DNA from: Sphingomonas faeni
GTDB lineage: Bacteria; Pseudomonadota; Alphaproteobacteria; Sphingomonadales; Sphingomonadaceae
DNA: 64,000 nucleotides
Assembly (NCBI RefSeq): GCF_023195535.1
Contig: NZ_JALPNF010000002.1
Coordinates: forward strand, 546,761-610,760
Direction: 5' to 3'
A program made the position numbers and the translations under genes. Position 1 is the first letter of the stretch. Each line of letters starts with the position of its first letter. Positions 47,362 to 57,145 of the stretch are shown here, piece after piece. The notes under the pieces are model-generated. The model saw only the letters and a list, made by a program, of their open reading frames with translations. It did no database searches and was not told where the DNA came from.

Positions 47362-49368
47362 TTACATATCGGGTGCGCGCGCCTCGATCGCAACCCGTGC
47401 GGTCGCATCGCCGACCGCCATCATCTCCTGGCCCTGGCTGCCGAGACGGCGGATCGCGACGGTACCCTCGTCCGCCTCGCGCTTGCCGACCACGAACAGC
47501 AGCGGCACCTTCGCCAGCGAATGCTCGCGCACCTTATAGTTGATCTTCTCGTTGCGGAGATCGGTTTCGACGCGGAGCCCGGCCGCTTTCAGCTTCGCCG
47601 CGACCTCATGCGCATAGTCGTCCGCGTCGGACACGATCGTCGCGACAACCACCTGCACCGGCGCGAGCCAGAGCGGGAAGCGGCCGGCGTGGTGCTCGAT
47701 CATGATGCCGATGAAGCGCTCGAACGTCCCCAGGATCGCGCGGTGGAGCATGACCGGGCGGTGCCGCTCGCCGTCCGCGCCCACATACGATGCGTCGAGT
47801 CGCTCGGGCAGCACGCGATCCGACTGGATCGTGCCGACCTGCCACGTCCGCCCGATCGCGTCGGTCAGGTGGAATTCGAGCTTCGGCGCATAGAATGCGC
47901 CCTCGCCCGGCAGTTCCTCGAAGTTCGCCTTGATCGTGTCGCTCAGGCCCGACTGCATCACCGCCTCGCGCAGTTCCGCCTCGGCCTTGTCCCACATCGC
48001 GTCGTCGCCGAACCGCTTGTCGGGGCGCAGCGCGAGCTTCACCGCGTAATCCTCGAAACCGAGGTCCTTGTAGACGCTGTCGAGCAGCTCGCAGAACTTG
48101 CGCACTTCCTCGACCAGCTGGTCTTCGCGGACGAAGATATGCGCGTCGTCCTGCGTGAACTGGCGGACGCGCATGATGCCGTGCAGCGCCCCGTGCGGCT
48201 CGTTGCGGTGGCAGCAGCCGAACTCGGCCATCCGGATCGGCAGGTCGCGGTACGACTTGATCCCCTGCTTGAAGATCAGCACGTGCGCCGGGCAGTTCAT
48301 GGGTTTCAACGCCATCAGGTCGCCCTCGCCCGACAGGATCGCGCCCTCGTCCTCCGCATTGGGAATCTCGTCCGGCACGACGAACATGTTCTCGCGGTAC
48401 TTGCCCCAGTGGCCGGACTGCTCCCACTGCTTGGCGTCCATCAGCTGCGGGGTCTTGACCTCGGCATAATCCGCGGCATCGAGACGACGGCGCATATACG
48501 CCTCCATCTGGCGCCAGAGCACGAAGCCCTTGGGATGCCAGAACACCGACCCTTGTGCCTCGGACTGGAGATGGAACAGGTCCATCTCCGCGCCGATCTT
48601 CCGATGATCGCGCTTGGCGGCTTCCTCGAGGCGGAAGAGATGCTGGTCGAGCTGCTTCTTGTTGAGCCAGCCGGTGCCGTAGATGCGTGACAGCATCGCG
48701 TTCTTCTGGTCGCCGCGCCAATACGCGCCCGACACGCGCGTGAGCTTGAACGCGGCGGGGTCGAGCTTGCCGGTCGAGGCCATGTGCGGCCCGCGGCACA
48801 TGTCGAGCCACTCGCCCTGGCGGTAGATCGTCAGTTCGTCGCCCTCGGGCAGTTCGGCGGCCCATTCGGCCTTGAAGCTCTCGCCCTGCTGCGTCCAGCG
48901 ATCGATCAGTTGCTGGCGCGACCAGACCTCGCGCACGAACGGCTCGTTCCGGGCGATGATCGCGCGCATCTCGGCCTCGATCGCGGGCAGGTCCTCGTCG
49001 GTGAACGGACGGTCCTTCCCATCAATCTTGGGGGGGGCGAAGTCGTAATAGAAGCCGTCGTCGGTCGCCGGGCCGAAGGTGATCTGCGTGCCGGGGAACA
49101 GGTGCTGCACCGCCTCCGCCATGACGTGCGCGAGATCGTGACGGACGAGTTCGAGCGCATCGGCCTCGTCGCGCGCGGTGACGAGGGCAAGCTGCGTGTC
49201 CCCTTCGAACGGCCGGTTGAGATCGCGCACCTGACCGTCGATCCGTGCGGCGAGCGCGGCCTTGGCGAGGCCGGGGCCGATCGCGGCGGCGACATCCGCG
49301 GGGGTAGTCCCGGGCGCAACCTCGCGGACGGAACCGTCGGGCAGCGTGATTCGGAACATTGCGGACAT
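47362..49368 (-). CDS. thrS: Threonyl-tRNA synthetase
   Basis: Charges tRNA-Thr, with editing. In the 668-residue product the N-terminal TGS domain ([19 protein letters not shown]) precedes the editing domain ([26 protein letters not shown]). The class II catalytic core with zinc ligands follows ([27 protein letters not shown]), then the anticodon domain. Met4 is an alternative start. thrS-infC is a common order. Confidence 0.98.
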   Translation of the reverse strand: MSAMFRITLPDGSVREVAPGTTPADVAAAIGPGLAKAALAARIDGQVRDLNRPFEGDTQLALVTARDEADALELVRHDLAHVMAEAVQHLFPGTQITFGPATDDGFYYDFAPPKIDGKDRPFTDEDLPAIEAEMRAIIARNEPFVREVWSRQQLIDRWTQQGESFKAEWAAELPEGDELTIYRQGEWLDMCRGPHMASTGKLDPAAFKLTRVSGAYWRGDQKNAMLSRIYGTGWLNKKQLDQHLFRLEEAAKRDHRKIGAEMDLFHLQSEAQGSVFWHPKGFVLWRQMEAYMRRRLDAADYAEVKTPQLMDAKQWEQSGHWGKYRENMFVVPDEIPNAEDEGAILSGEGDLMALKPMNCPAHVLIFKQGIKSYRDLPIRMAEFGCCHRNEPHGALHGIMRVRQFTQDDAHIFVREDQLVEEVRKFCELLDSVYKDLGFEDYAVKLALRPDKRFGDDAMWDKAEAELREAVMQSGLSDTIKANFEELPGEGAFYAPKLEFHLTDAIGRTWQVGTIQSDRVLPERLDASYVGADGERHRPVMLHRAILGTFERFIGIMIEHHAGRFPLWLAPVQVVVATIVSDADDYAHEVAAKLKAAGLRVETDLRNEKINYKVREHSLAKVPLLFVVGKREADEGTVAIRRLGSQGQEMMAVGDATARVAIEARAPDM

Positions 49369-49513
49369 GGGAGACTTTCTCTCGGGATTGGTGCGTGCGA
49401 GCGCGCTGGGCGCCCACTGTCTATTTGGGTGTATATAAGGCGATCCGCGAAGAGGGCTACTCTAGACGGACATGGCGCGCGCGCAGCATGGCGGCGACGG
49501 TTGGGAGACGGTA

Positions 49514-50074
49514 ATGTTGGGTATTCTGCTGATGCTGTCCGCCGCCGCTGCGCCCGCCCACGAGCCGGCGCCCCGGTGCACGCCATCCCGGCTCGCGGCG
49601 TGTCGCAACACGAACCAGCTTATAGGGGCGCCCGCGTTCAGGATCGCTGTCCGGCGCTTCATCGGCAAACGCAAGGCGAGCTATCTCTACAAGGATGGCG
49701 ATGTCGCGAGGCAGCAATTCGATGTGCTCGGCGGCCCGCCGGATGAGCCGAAGCGGATCGGCGAACTGTACCGCTTCACCGCGTGCCGCGCGCAGAGCTG
49801 CGGCGAGAAGGGTGCAGCGGTGCTCGATCCTGAGGGCAGGATCGTGGCGCTGGCGATCCTGTATTCGCCGTGCGCGACGGCGGACATGCGCGACTGCAGC
49901 CGGCGCGACGACCTGATCGTGTTCATGCGTGAGCGGGATCGGTTGCAGCGGGTGGAAGTGGTGGCGAATTTGCGGGCCTGGGCGGTGGAGCAGGCGGCGG
50001 AGAGCTATACGATGGCGGGGCAGCCCAAGGTGCGGTTCGGCGGGATGACGGTGATCGATCCGACGGCGAGGTAA
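49514..50074 (+). CDS. Secreted protein of unknown function
   Basis: A 186-residue protein with a signal peptide (about 1-17, MLGILLMLSAAAAPAHE). The mature protein is basic with six Cys residues in pairs (APRCTPSRLAACRN, TACRAQSCGEK, PCATADMRDCSRR), probably disulfide-bonded in the periplasm. I chose the ATG at 49514 with GGGAG upstream; the frame is open from 49472. It is divergent from thrS. I recognise no domain. Confidence 0.66.
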   Translation: MLGILLMLSAAAAPAHEPAPRCTPSRLAACRNTNQLIGAPAFRIAVRRFIGKRKASYLYKDGDVARQQFDVLGGPPDEPKRIGELYRFTACRAQSCGEKGAAVLDPEGRIVALAILYSPCATADMRDCSRRDDLIVFMRERDRLQRVEVVANLRAWAVEQAAESYTMAGQPKVRFGGMTVIDPTAR

Positions 50075-50115
50075 AACGCACGAATTCACGTCCTATCCTC
50101 TGGCACCAACACAAA

Positions 50116-50201
50116 CCGTCATCCCAGCGAAAGCTGGGATCTCCCGGTTCAAGCCGCGACGTCCGCCAACGGGGATACCCCAGCTTTCGCTGGGGTGACG
50201 G
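50116..50201. repeat. Paired-hairpin element, family A (copy A6, inverted)
   Basis: Left arm CCGTCATCCCAGCGAAAGCT, right arm AGCTTTCGCTGGGGTGACGG. Its spacer, GCCGCGACGTCCGCCAACGG, is the reverse complement of the A3 type, so the whole element lies in the opposite orientation. Confidence 0.9.
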
Positions 50202-50258
50202 TCGGGGGGGGCTGACGGTCGGGGGGGGGGCTGACGGTCGGGGGGATGACGGTCGGGG
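50196..50258. repeat. Short tandem repeat with variable G-runs
   Basis: Four copies of TGACGGTC, each followed by a run of 8, 10, 6 and 4 G, start at 50196, 50213, 50232 and 50247. The first copy is the outer end of element A6. The rest of 50259-50338 shows nothing. Confidence 0.85.
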
Positions 50259-50338
50259 CTGAGGTCTATGGTCGAAACTTGGTTCGGTGACCTAAGCACG
50301 GACGGGACTTCCTCGCAGCCCCCGTTACCCGGACCGCC

Positions 50339-51154
50339 TCAAGCCACGCCGAATGGGACCACCCGATTCGCCTGCGTGTGACCGACCTCCGCCCGCCCCA
50401 GATACGGCACGCTCATGTCGCGGCTCCAGCGGACCATCATATAATCGAGAGTCTCGCCCCAGGGCGGGTCGTTCTCCTGCACCGCGGTCACCGCGCCGAG
50501 GCGCAGTCCCGCAATCCCCTTCAACTGCGTGGCGTTGGCGACTTTGAAGAGCATCCGGTCGATCGCGTACATCGGCTCGGACACCTCCTCGACGATCAGG
50601 ACGTGATCGGTCAGGTCGGGCAACCACGGCGTGCCGATCAGCGAGGTCAGGATGCTGAGGTTGAACGCCGCCGAGGGGCGTCCGTCGAGCCCGGGTTCCA
50701 GACCTGCCCGATCGCCGCGCACCATCCAGCCGAGCGACCGCGCGACCGTCGCCTCGCCGTCGTGGCGGTTGATGTCGCTGACCATTGGGCCGTGCACCGG
50801 TCGGCCGATCCGCCGGGCGTACAGCGCGCCGAGGAGGAAGCCGACGTCGGAATAGCCGAGATACGTCTTGTGGCGCGCCGCGCGGCCGAGTTCGGGCATG
50901 ACCATCGCGAGGATGCGGTTCGCGCCATAGCCACCGCGCAAAAACCAGAGCGCGTCGAACGCGGGGTCGTTGGCGTATTCCAGAAACGCCGCCGCGCGGC
51001 GAAAGTCGGAGCCCGCGAAATGGCCGTCGGTCTCCAGGCATTGCGGATGGAAGACGAGCTCGACCTCCGGGAACGCGGTCGCCGCATAGGCGGTGATCTT
51101 GGCGATCGCCGCGGGATTGGTCCGGCTCGACGCGGCGAGCACACCGATGCGCAT
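50339..51154 (-). CDS. LD-carboxypeptidase (peptidase S66)
   Basis: Removes the terminal D-Ala from murein tetrapeptides, giving the tripeptide used in recycling. In the 271-residue product [10 protein letters not shown] precedes the catalytic Ser102 in [11 protein letters not shown]; a Glu in VEEVSEP and the His in VGHTQANR complete the S66 triad. The start ATG at 51154 is 52 bp from the divergent Mur ligase gene, which would use its product. Confidence 0.9.
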   Translation of the reverse strand: MRIGVLAASSRTNPAAIAKITAYAATAFPEVELVFHPQCLETDGHFAGSDFRRAAAFLEYANDPAFDALWFLRGGYGANRILAMVMPELGRAARHKTYLGYSDVGFLLGALYARRIGRPVHGPMVSDINRHDGEATVARSLGWMVRGDRAGLEPGLDGRPSAAFNLSILTSLIGTPWLPDLTDHVLIVEEVSEPMYAIDRMLFKVANATQLKGIAGLRLGAVTAVQENDPPWGETLDYMMVRWSRDMSVPYLGRAEVGHTQANRVVPFGVA

Positions 51155-51206
51155 TGTTCGTGTTCCCGACCTTGCCCCGTTACCAAACCGCCCATATCGC
51201 GGCGTC

Positions 51207-52616
51207 ATGGATATCAGCAAATCTTCATTCGGGCCCTGCTTCTTCGTCGGCATCGGCGGCTCGGGCATGATGCCGCTCGCGATGATCCTCGCGGGGCGCG
51301 GCGCGAGCGTCGCCGGATCGGACCGCAACCTCGACCAGGGCCGGGTGCCTGCCAAGTTCGACGACCTTGCCGCCAAGGGCGTCGCGCTGTTCCCACAGGA
51401 CGGGAGCGGGATCGTCTCGGCAGACCAGCTCGTCATCGCCTCCGCCGCGATCGAGGCCACCGTGCCCGACATGATCGCGGCGGACGCGCTCGGCTGCACC
51501 CGCTCGACCCGCGCGGCGATGCTGGCGTCGCTGTTCAACGACAGCCGGTTGCCGATCGGGGTCGCCGGGACGAGCGGCAAGTCGACCGTTACGGGCATGA
51601 TCGGCTGGATCCTGCACGCGGTCGGGCGCGATCCGACGGTGATGAACGGCGCGGTGATGAAGAACTTCGCCACCCCCGACGCGCCGTTCGCGAGCGCGCT
51701 GATTGGCGAGGGCGAGGCGTTCGTCAGCGAAGTCGACGAGAGCGACGGCTCGATCGCGGGCTATGCGCCGAAGATCGCGGTGCTCAACAATGTCAGCCTC
51801 GATCACAAGTCGTTGGAGGAACTGCGCCTGCTGTTCGGGGACTTCATCGCCAAGGCCGAGACGGCGGTGGTGAACGCGAACGATCCCGATGCCGCCGCGC
51901 TCGCTGCACGCCTGCCGCGCGGTCAGGTTACCACGTTCGCGATCGACGCGTCGGCCGACCTGCGCGCCGAGAACCTCAAGCCCGAGCCGTTCGCGATCCG
52001 CTTCGATCTCGTGTCGCGCGGCGTGCGGACGCCGGTGAAGCTCGCGGTGCCGGGGCGGCATAACGTCTCGAACGCGCTGGCCGCGATCGGGGCGGCGATG
52101 GCGGCGGATGTGTCGCTGGCCGATGCGGTGAAGGCGATTGCGGGGTTCACGGGTCTGCGCCGCCGCTTCGACCTCGTTGGAGAGGCTGGCGGCGTAGCGG
52201 TGATCGACGATTTCGGGCACAACCCGGACAAGATCGCCGCGACGCTCGACACGCTCCACGCGTTCCCCGGGCGGCTGCTGCTGTTCTTCCAGCCGCACGG
52301 CTATGGCCCGTTGAAGGTGATGGGGCGCGAGCTGGTCGCGACGTTCGTCGAGCGAATGGCGGAGGACGATGTGCTCGTTCTCCCCGACCCGGCCTATTAC
52401 GGCGGCACGGTCACGCGGGAGGTTACGAGTGCGGACATCGTCGCGCAGATCGTCGAGCGCGGTCGTGATGCGCGCCATGTCGCCGACCGGGCGGAGGCGG
52501 CCGCCGCGCTGGTGGCTGAGGCGAGACCGGGCGACCGCATCGTCGTGATGGGTGCGCGAGACGACACGCTGAGCGTGCTCGCCAGCGGCATGGTCGACGC
52601 CTTGGCCGCGCGGTGA
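51207..52616 (+). CDS. mpl: Mur ligase family protein, Mpl/MurC type
   Basis: A 469-residue ATP-dependent ligase. The UDP-sugar Rossmann motif is [12 protein letters not shown] (14-25), the P-loop is GTSGKST (121-127), EVDESDGS and [10 protein letters not shown] are in the central domain, and DDFGHNP is in the C-domain. Mpl joins recovered tripeptide to UDP-MurNAc. I favour Mpl over MurC because it lies outside the division cluster and faces an LD-carboxypeptidase. The Mpl/MurC distinction is inferred. Confidence 0.82.
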   Translation: MDISKSSFGPCFFVGIGGSGMMPLAMILAGRGASVAGSDRNLDQGRVPAKFDDLAAKGVALFPQDGSGIVSADQLVIASAAIEATVPDMIAADALGCTRSTRAAMLASLFNDSRLPIGVAGTSGKSTVTGMIGWILHAVGRDPTVMNGAVMKNFATPDAPFASALIGEGEAFVSEVDESDGSIAGYAPKIAVLNNVSLDHKSLEELRLLFGDFIAKAETAVVNANDPDAAALAARLPRGQVTTFAIDASADLRAENLKPEPFAIRFDLVSRGVRTPVKLAVPGRHNVSNALAAIGAAMAADVSLADAVKAIAGFTGLRRRFDLVGEAGGVAVIDDFGHNPDKIAATLDTLHAFPGRLLLFFQPHGYGPLKVMGRELVATFVERMAEDDVLVLPDPAYYGGTVTREVTSADIVAQIVERGRDARHVADRAEAAAALVAEARPGDRIVVMGARDDTLSVLASGMVDALAAR

Positions 52617-52642
52617 TACGCTTGGCGCCAAGGAGACCGCCG

Positions 52643-52897
52643 ATGTTTCGCCGCCTGTTCCTCGACCATCCCGCCACCGTCGGCGAGAGCTATGCCGAGC
52701 ATTTCGGCGTTGCCGGCCGCTTCGGGCTGACGATGATCAAGGGCGGCCTCGGCGCGCTGGTCCACGCCTTCATCCCAGCACTGTGCAAGACGCGGGGGAG
52801 CGATACGGTCGCAGACCTGCACCGCCAGATGGTCGAAAAGCGCGGCGCGGTCGCAGTGGATCAGACGCAGATGAAGACGGTCGAATTCATCATCTGA
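52643..52897 (+). CDS. DUF6356 family protein
   Basis: An 84-residue protein with FLDHPATVGESYAEHFGVAG and a hydrophobic middle (MIKGGLGALVHAFIPALC), matching what I recall of the sphingomonad DUF6356 family, which is probably membrane-associated. AAGGAG precedes the ATG at 52643. It is cotranscribed with mpl (26-nt gap). The function is unknown. Confidence 0.78.
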   Translation: MFRRLFLDHPATVGESYAEHFGVAGRFGLTMIKGGLGALVHAFIPALCKTRGSDTVADLHRQMVEKRGAVAVDQTQMKTVEFII

Positions 52898-52921
52898 CAC
52901 GCGGCGCGCGGTCGTCCCATC

Positions 52922-53050
52922 GATCCTCCCCCCGCCAGGGGGAGGCAGTTGGCGCTTGCCAGACGGAGGAGGCGGTACGGGATCACCGGCGTTCCGTATC
53001 CTCCCCCTCCGTCACCTTCGGTGCCACCTCCCCCTGGCGGGGGGGGGATC
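52922..53050. repeat. Paired-hairpin element, family D (copy D3)
   Basis: Outer hairpins CCTCCCCCC-GCCA-GGGGGAGG and CCTCCCCC-TGGC-GGGGGGG, with inner GACGGAGGAGG and CCTCCCCCTCCGTC. Its right end abuts what looks like the 3' stump of a regulator gene. Confidence 0.87.
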
Positions 53051-53056
53051 GAGAGG

Positions 53057-53134
53057 GCCTGTAAAGCGTCGATCGCCGAACTGTTCGGGCTGGCGATCGA
53101 AGACATCTTCACCAGCCCGTCAAAGACAGTCTAA
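53057..53134 (+). pseudogene. Remnant of a small XRE-type regulator (C-terminal end only)
   Basis: The last 25 codons before a TAA read as SIAELFGLAIEDIFTSPSK. This resembles the final helix of short XRE/HTH_3 regulators (consensus like RIA..FG.PIE.IF). Everything 5' of it is palindromic element D3. No start or HTH remains, so I call it a relic; the assignment rests on a short match. Confidence 0.45.
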
Positions 53135-53143
53135 AGCCACGGG

Positions 53144-53908
53144 ATGACCGACATCGCTCCCGCCGCTGCGCCCGCCGCTACCACGCCTCCCGCGAAGGAG
53201 CGCCCTCGCCTCGCCTATCACCATACTCCGGGTACCGGCCCGACGATCGTGTTCCTGTCGGGGTACGCATCGGACATGACGGGTACCAAGGCGGTGACGC
53301 TGGAGGCGTGGGCGAAGTCCGAGGGACGGGCGTTCCTGCGGTTCGATTATGGCGGGTGCGGACAGAGCGAGGGGGCGTTCGAGGACCAGACTCTGGTCGA
53401 CTGGCGCGACGACGTGCTGGCGATGATCGATGCGCTGGTCGACGAGGCTGCGATCCTTGTGGGATCGTCGCTGGGCGGGTGGCTGATGCTGCTGGCGGCG
53501 AAGATGCGCCCCGATCTGGTCAAGGGGCTGGTCGGGATCGCGCCGGCGCCCGACTTTACCGACTGGGGCTTCACCACCGACGAGAAGATGGCGTTGCTGA
53601 GCAACGGGCGGATTGAGCGCAAGAACCCTTACGGTCCCGAGCCTACCGTCTACACTAGCGCATTCTGGTCGTCGGGCGAGGCGAACCGGCTGATGTTCGG
53701 CGAGATCGCGTTCGACGGCCCGGTGCGGCTCGTCCAGGGCCAGCGCGATCCGGACGTGCCGTGGCAGCGGACCGCGCGACTCGCCGAGCTGTTGCGTTCA
53801 GCCGATGTGCAGACATGGCTGGTCAAGGACGGCGACCACCGCCTGTCGCGCGATAGCGACATTTCCCTCATCATCCGGGCGGTCGAGGATGTGATCGCCG
53901 CCTTATGA
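53144..53908 (+). CDS. Alpha/beta hydrolase (ABHD10-like)
   Basis: A 254-residue serine hydrolase. The oxyanion region FLSGYASDM, the nucleophile elbow GSSLGG (Ser109), the acid in QGQRDPDVPW and the His in KDGDHRLS are all present. The order and spacing resemble ABHD10-type acyl-protein thioesterases and esterases. The substrate is unknown. It overlaps the next gene by ATGA. Confidence 0.88.
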   Translation: MTDIAPAAAPAATTPPAKERPRLAYHHTPGTGPTIVFLSGYASDMTGTKAVTLEAWAKSEGRAFLRFDYGGCGQSEGAFEDQTLVDWRDDVLAMIDALVDEAAILVGSSLGGWLMLLAAKMRPDLVKGLVGIAPAPDFTDWGFTTDEKMALLSNGRIERKNPYGPEPTVYTSAFWSSGEANRLMFGEIAFDGPVRLVQGQRDPDVPWQRTARLAELLRSADVQTWLVKDGDHRLSRDSDISLIIRAVEDVIAAL

Positions 53909-54714
53909 TCTCGATTTTGCTTGCCCTCGCCGCTGCCCAGGCTTCCGGCCAAACTGCGCTCCGAGCGCCCGCGGAGGCCGGGCCGCTCGATATCCGCACC
54001 GACCGGTTGCAGCGCTGTATCGCGCTCGTCCAGACCGATCCGGCGGGCGCCCGGGCCGAGGCGGCGCGGTGGCGGATCGCGGGCGGGCGCTTCGCGGCGC
54101 GCGAATGTGCCGGGCTCGCTTACGCGGCGGAGAAGGCGTGGCCGGCGGCGGCTGGCGAATTCGAGGAGGCCGCGCGCGCGGCGCAGCTCGCCAGGAATGC
54201 GGGTGCGGCGACCTATTGGGCGCAGGCGGGGAATGCCTGGCTGGCGGCAGCGGACCCGGCCAAGGCACGCGCTGCGCTCGATTCGGCACTGACCGCGGGG
54301 ACGCTCACCGGGTTGCCGCTGGGTGAGGCACAGCTCGATCATGCGCGGGCGCTAGTCGCGACGGGCGATCTGGAGTCTGCGCGGACCGATATCGATCTGG
54401 CGCTGACCAATGCTGCGGACGATCCGCTGGCGTGGCTGTTGTCCGCGACCTTGGCGCGGCGCGAGGGGAACCCGGTGCGGGCCAAGAAGGATATCGGCGA
54501 GGCGTTGCGGCGCGCGGCGGACGATGCCTCGGTGCAGCTGGAGGCGGGCAATATCGCTGCGCTGGCAGGCGACGAGGATGGCGCACGGGCTGCCTGGGGT
54601 CAGGCGGCGCGGCTGGCGCCGGATACGCCGGTGGGGCGGAGTGCGGTGACCGCGTTGAAGCAGTTCGATACGGGAAGCAGCGCTCCTCGGCCCAGCACGC
54701 CGATCGGACGCTAG
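53905..54714 (+). CDS. TPR-repeat secreted protein
   Basis: A 269-residue protein with a short N-terminal signal (about 1-14) and about five Ala-rich helical repeats of TPR type ([60 protein letters not shown]). Probably a periplasmic protein-interaction scaffold. It is coupled to the upstream hydrolase through ATGA. The partner is unknown. Confidence 0.78.
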   Translation: MISILLALAAAQASGQTALRAPAEAGPLDIRTDRLQRCIALVQTDPAGARAEAARWRIAGGRFAARECAGLAYAAEKAWPAAAGEFEEAARAAQLARNAGAATYWAQAGNAWLAAADPAKARAALDSALTAGTLTGLPLGEAQLDHARALVATGDLESARTDIDLALTNAADDPLAWLLSATLARREGNPVRAKKDIGEALRRAADDASVQLEAGNIAALAGDEDGARAAWGQAARLAPDTPVGRSAVTALKQFDTGSSAPRPSTPIGR

Positions 54715-54723
54715 CGTCCGCTT

Positions 54724-54783
54724 CCTTGTTCTCCGGCGAAGGCGGAAGCCCAGACTGGATCCCCGCCTTCGCGGGGAAACAAG
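54724..54783. repeat. Short paired-hairpin element, family H-like (copy H2)
   Basis: The left arm CTTGTTCTCCGGCGAAGGCG and the right arm CGCCTTCGCGGGGAAACAAG are inverted, with a short spacer. It sits just after the TPR gene stop. Confidence 0.7.
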
Positions 54784-54859
54784 CTTCCCTAGGAGCCCTA
54801 CCCTTTCACGCCCCTGCCCCCGTTCCTATCTGCCGTTCCGAACAACCCTCGGAGCAAGC

Positions 54860-55276
54860 ATGAAATACCTCCACACGATGATCCGCGTGACCGACCCGGC
54901 GAAGACGATCGCGTTCTTCGAACTGCTGGGGCTGAGGGAGGTCCGGCGGATGGAGAACGAGAAGGGTCGGTTCACGCTGATCTTCCTGTCGGCGCCCGGC
55001 GACGAGAGTGCGGAGGTCGAGCTGACGCACAATTGGGATCCCGAAGACTATGGCGAGGGGCGCAATTTCGGCCATCTCGCCTACCGCGTCGACAATATCT
55101 ACGACACCTGCCAGCGGCTGATGGACTCGGGCGTGACGATCAACCGGCCGCCGCGCGACGGGCACATGGCGTTCGTGCGGACGCCCGACAACATCTCGAT
55201 CGAGCTATTGCAGGCGGATGGCGCGCTCGATCCGGCCGAGCCGTGGGCGTCGATGCCGAATACCGGCAAGTGGTGA
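54860..55276 (+). CDS. gloA: Lactoylglutathione lyase (glyoxalase I)
   Basis: Converts the methylglyoxal-glutathione adduct to S-lactoylglutathione. In the 138-residue product of the VOC fold, the metal ligands appear as His5 (YLHTMIRV), a Glu in EVELTHNW, a His in NFGHLAYRV and a Glu in ISIELLQ. GGAG precedes the ATG. gloB follows after 7 nt, giving the complete glyoxalase pathway in one operon. Confidence 0.95.
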   Translation: MKYLHTMIRVTDPAKTIAFFELLGLREVRRMENEKGRFTLIFLSAPGDESAEVELTHNWDPEDYGEGRNFGHLAYRVDNIYDTCQRLMDSGVTINRPPRDGHMAFVRTPDNISIELLQADGALDPAEPWASMPNTGKW

Positions 55277-55283
55277 CGCGCTG

Positions 55284-56009
55284 ATGCTCGATATCGTCCG
55301 CGTACCGGTGCTGTCCGATAATTATGCCTGGCTGATCCACGACACCGTCTCGGGCGAGACGGTGGTGATCGATCCGGGCGAAGCGGGGCCGGTGATTGCC
55401 GCCGCCAAGAAGCGCGACTGGCGGATCGACCGGGTATGGACGACGCATTGGCATCCCGATCACACCGGCGGGAACGCCGAGATGAAGGCCTATGGCGCGA
55501 CGATCGTCGGCCCGGCGGCGGAGGCGGACAAGATCCCGACGCTCGACGATCAGGTCGGCGAAGGCGATGTCGTGCGGATCGGCGGGCACGAGGCGACCGT
55601 GATGACGGTGCCGGGGCATACGCAGGGACACATCGCGTTCCACTTCGCCGACGATGCGGCGATCTTCACTGGGGACACGCTGTTCGCGATGGGCTGTGGG
55701 CGGCTGTTCGAGGGGACGCCGGCGGATATGTTCGCGAACATGCAGCGCTATGCGGTGCTGCCCGACGAGACCGAGGTGTTCTGCGGGCATGAATATACGC
55801 AGAGCAACGGGCGGTACGCGCTGGTCGCCGAGCCGGACAATGCCGACATCGTGACGCGGATGGCCGAGGTCGATGCGGCGCGCGCGAAGGGCGAACCTAC
55901 CGTGCCGACGACGATCGGGCGCGAGCGCGCGACCAACCCGTTCCTGCGGGCAACATCTGTCGAGCAGCTTGCCGCGTATCGTGCGGCGAAGGATGATTTT
56001 CGCGGGTAA
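55284..56009 (+). CDS. gloB: Hydroxyacylglutathione hydrolase (glyoxalase II)
   Basis: Hydrolyses S-lactoylglutathione to D-lactate and glutathione. This 241-residue metallo-beta-lactamase-fold protein has metal motif THWHPDH (His55, His57, Asp59, His60), VPGHTQGHI, FTGDTLF and CGHEYTQSN, plus the substrate-binding C-terminal helices (NPFLRA). Confidence 0.97.
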   Translation: MLDIVRVPVLSDNYAWLIHDTVSGETVVIDPGEAGPVIAAAKKRDWRIDRVWTTHWHPDHTGGNAEMKAYGATIVGPAAEADKIPTLDDQVGEGDVVRIGGHEATVMTVPGHTQGHIAFHFADDAAIFTGDTLFAMGCGRLFEGTPADMFANMQRYAVLPDETEVFCGHEYTQSNGRYALVAEPDNADIVTRMAEVDAARAKGEPTVPTTIGRERATNPFLRATSVEQLAAYRAAKDDFRG

Positions 56010-56049
56010 AAGGCGTATGAGGATGGCGGGGATTTTGAGGAGCGTTGCG

Positions 56050-56466
56050 ATGCGGATGCGGACCCTGCCACTCTTGATGCTGCCGGCTTTACTTCTTGGC
56101 GCGTGTACGCAGACCCAAGCGGATGTCGAACGCGCGCAGGTGCGTGAGGCGGGTGTGCAGGAGAAGCTCGCGAAGGAACTCGCCGGGCTGGTGCCGGGCA
56201 AGCCCGAGACGTGCATCAGCCAGTTCCCGCAAAAGCAGAGTTCGGGTTACGGCGCGACGATCCTGTACCGCGTCAATAAGGGGCTGGTGTATCGCAGCGA
56301 TACCGTCGGCGGGTGCGAGGGGATCGGGCGGGGCGACATCCTCGTGACGCGGACGCCGAGCGGTCAGCTTTGCCGCGGCGACATCGCGCAGACGTTCGAT
56401 CAGTCTTCGCGGTTTCCGACGGGGAGCTGCAGTTTCGGTGAGTTCGTGCCGTATCGGAAGCCGTGA
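56050..56466 (+). CDS. Small Cys-rich lipoprotein (tandem paralogue 1)
   Basis: A 138-residue protein. The lipoprotein signal ends LGAC, followed by an Ala/Gln/Glu helix and a Cys domain with ETCISQF, ATILYRVNKG, VGGCEGI, SGQLCRGD, TGSCSFGEFVPY. I chose the ATG at 56050 with GAGGAG 7 nt upstream. The Cys domain aligns with that of the next gene, so the two are paralogues. The function is unknown. Confidence 0.75.
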   Translation: MRMRTLPLLMLPALLLGACTQTQADVERAQVREAGVQEKLAKELAGLVPGKPETCISQFPQKQSSGYGATILYRVNKGLVYRSDTVGGCEGIGRGDILVTRTPSGQLCRGDIAQTFDQSSRFPTGSCSFGEFVPYRKP

Positions 56467-56819
56467 TGCGCGCGATGATCGTTGCATCGCTGGCATTTGC
56501 TCTGGCGGCTGGAAAGTCCGATCCGCTCGGCGGACGGGTCGCGGGCAAACCGGTGCAGTGCATCGATATCCAGCGCAACAGTGGGCCTGAAATCATCGAT
56601 TCGCAGACGATCCTGTACCGGCAGTCTGGCAAACGGATTTGGAAGACCGGACCGGTCGGCGAATGCCCGTCGCTGCGGCCGCTCGATACGCTGATCGTCG
56701 ATGTGTATGGCGGGCAATTGTGTCGCAACGACCGTTTTCGGACGGTGTCGCCCGGCATGTCGATCCCGTCGGGATATTGCCGGTTTCGAGATTTTACGCC
56801 GTATGACAAGGTGAAGTAG
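56466..56819 (+). CDS. Small Cys-rich secreted protein (tandem paralogue 2)
   Basis: A 117-residue protein with a short signal, then PVQCIDIQ, QTILYRQSGK, VGECPSL, GGQLCRND and SGYCRFRDFTPY. The four Cys and the ILYR, GQLCR.D and F.PY landmarks line up with the upstream gene. The ATG overlaps that gene's stop (GTGATG). Likely a periplasmic, disulfide-bonded protein. The function is unknown. Confidence 0.74.
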   Translation: MRAMIVASLAFALAAGKSDPLGGRVAGKPVQCIDIQRNSGPEIIDSQTILYRQSGKRIWKTGPVGECPSLRPLDTLIVDVYGGQLCRNDRFRTVSPGMSIPSGYCRFRDFTPYDKVK

Positions 56820-56873
56820 CGGGGCTTCTCGTCCGCGCTGCCCTTGCCTCGCATCACGCGGGTATCCGTGTCG

Positions 56874-56980
56874 CACCACCCCCGCGGAGGCCGGGACCCA
56901 ATTGGGAGACGGTGCTGACTGAGAACGGCGCTCCGTTACATCGGCCTTGCCAATTGGGCCCCGGCCTTCGCCGGGGTGGT
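56874..56980. repeat. Paired-hairpin element, family B (copy B5)
   Basis: Left arm ACCACCCCCGCGGAGGCCGG with CCCAATTGGG, right arm CCAATTGGG with CCCCGGC-CTTC-GCCGGGG and TGGT. The spacer GACGGTGCTGAC...CCGTTACATC matches B4. It is followed 42 bp later by F2. Confidence 0.88.
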
Positions 56981-57021
56981 TGCAAGTGGGTAGCGCCTTT
57001 CGATCACAAGTCCCCTCCCCC

Positions 57022-57102
57022 TGTCATCCTGACGAAAGTCAGGATCCCGGATTACAAAGGGCTGCGCGCGGTACTCTGGGTCCTGACTTTCGTCAGGATG
57101 AC
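57022..57102. repeat. Paired-hairpin element, family F (copy F2)
   Basis: Left arm GTCATCCTGACGAAAGTCAG, right arm CTGACTTTCGTCAGGATGAC, perfectly complementary. Together with B5 it occupies the 56820-57145 gap between convergent genes. Nothing else is seen there. Confidence 0.9.
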
Positions 57103-57145
57103 GGAATACGGGTGGGTCACCCCGGACAACGGCAGGTCCACGCGA

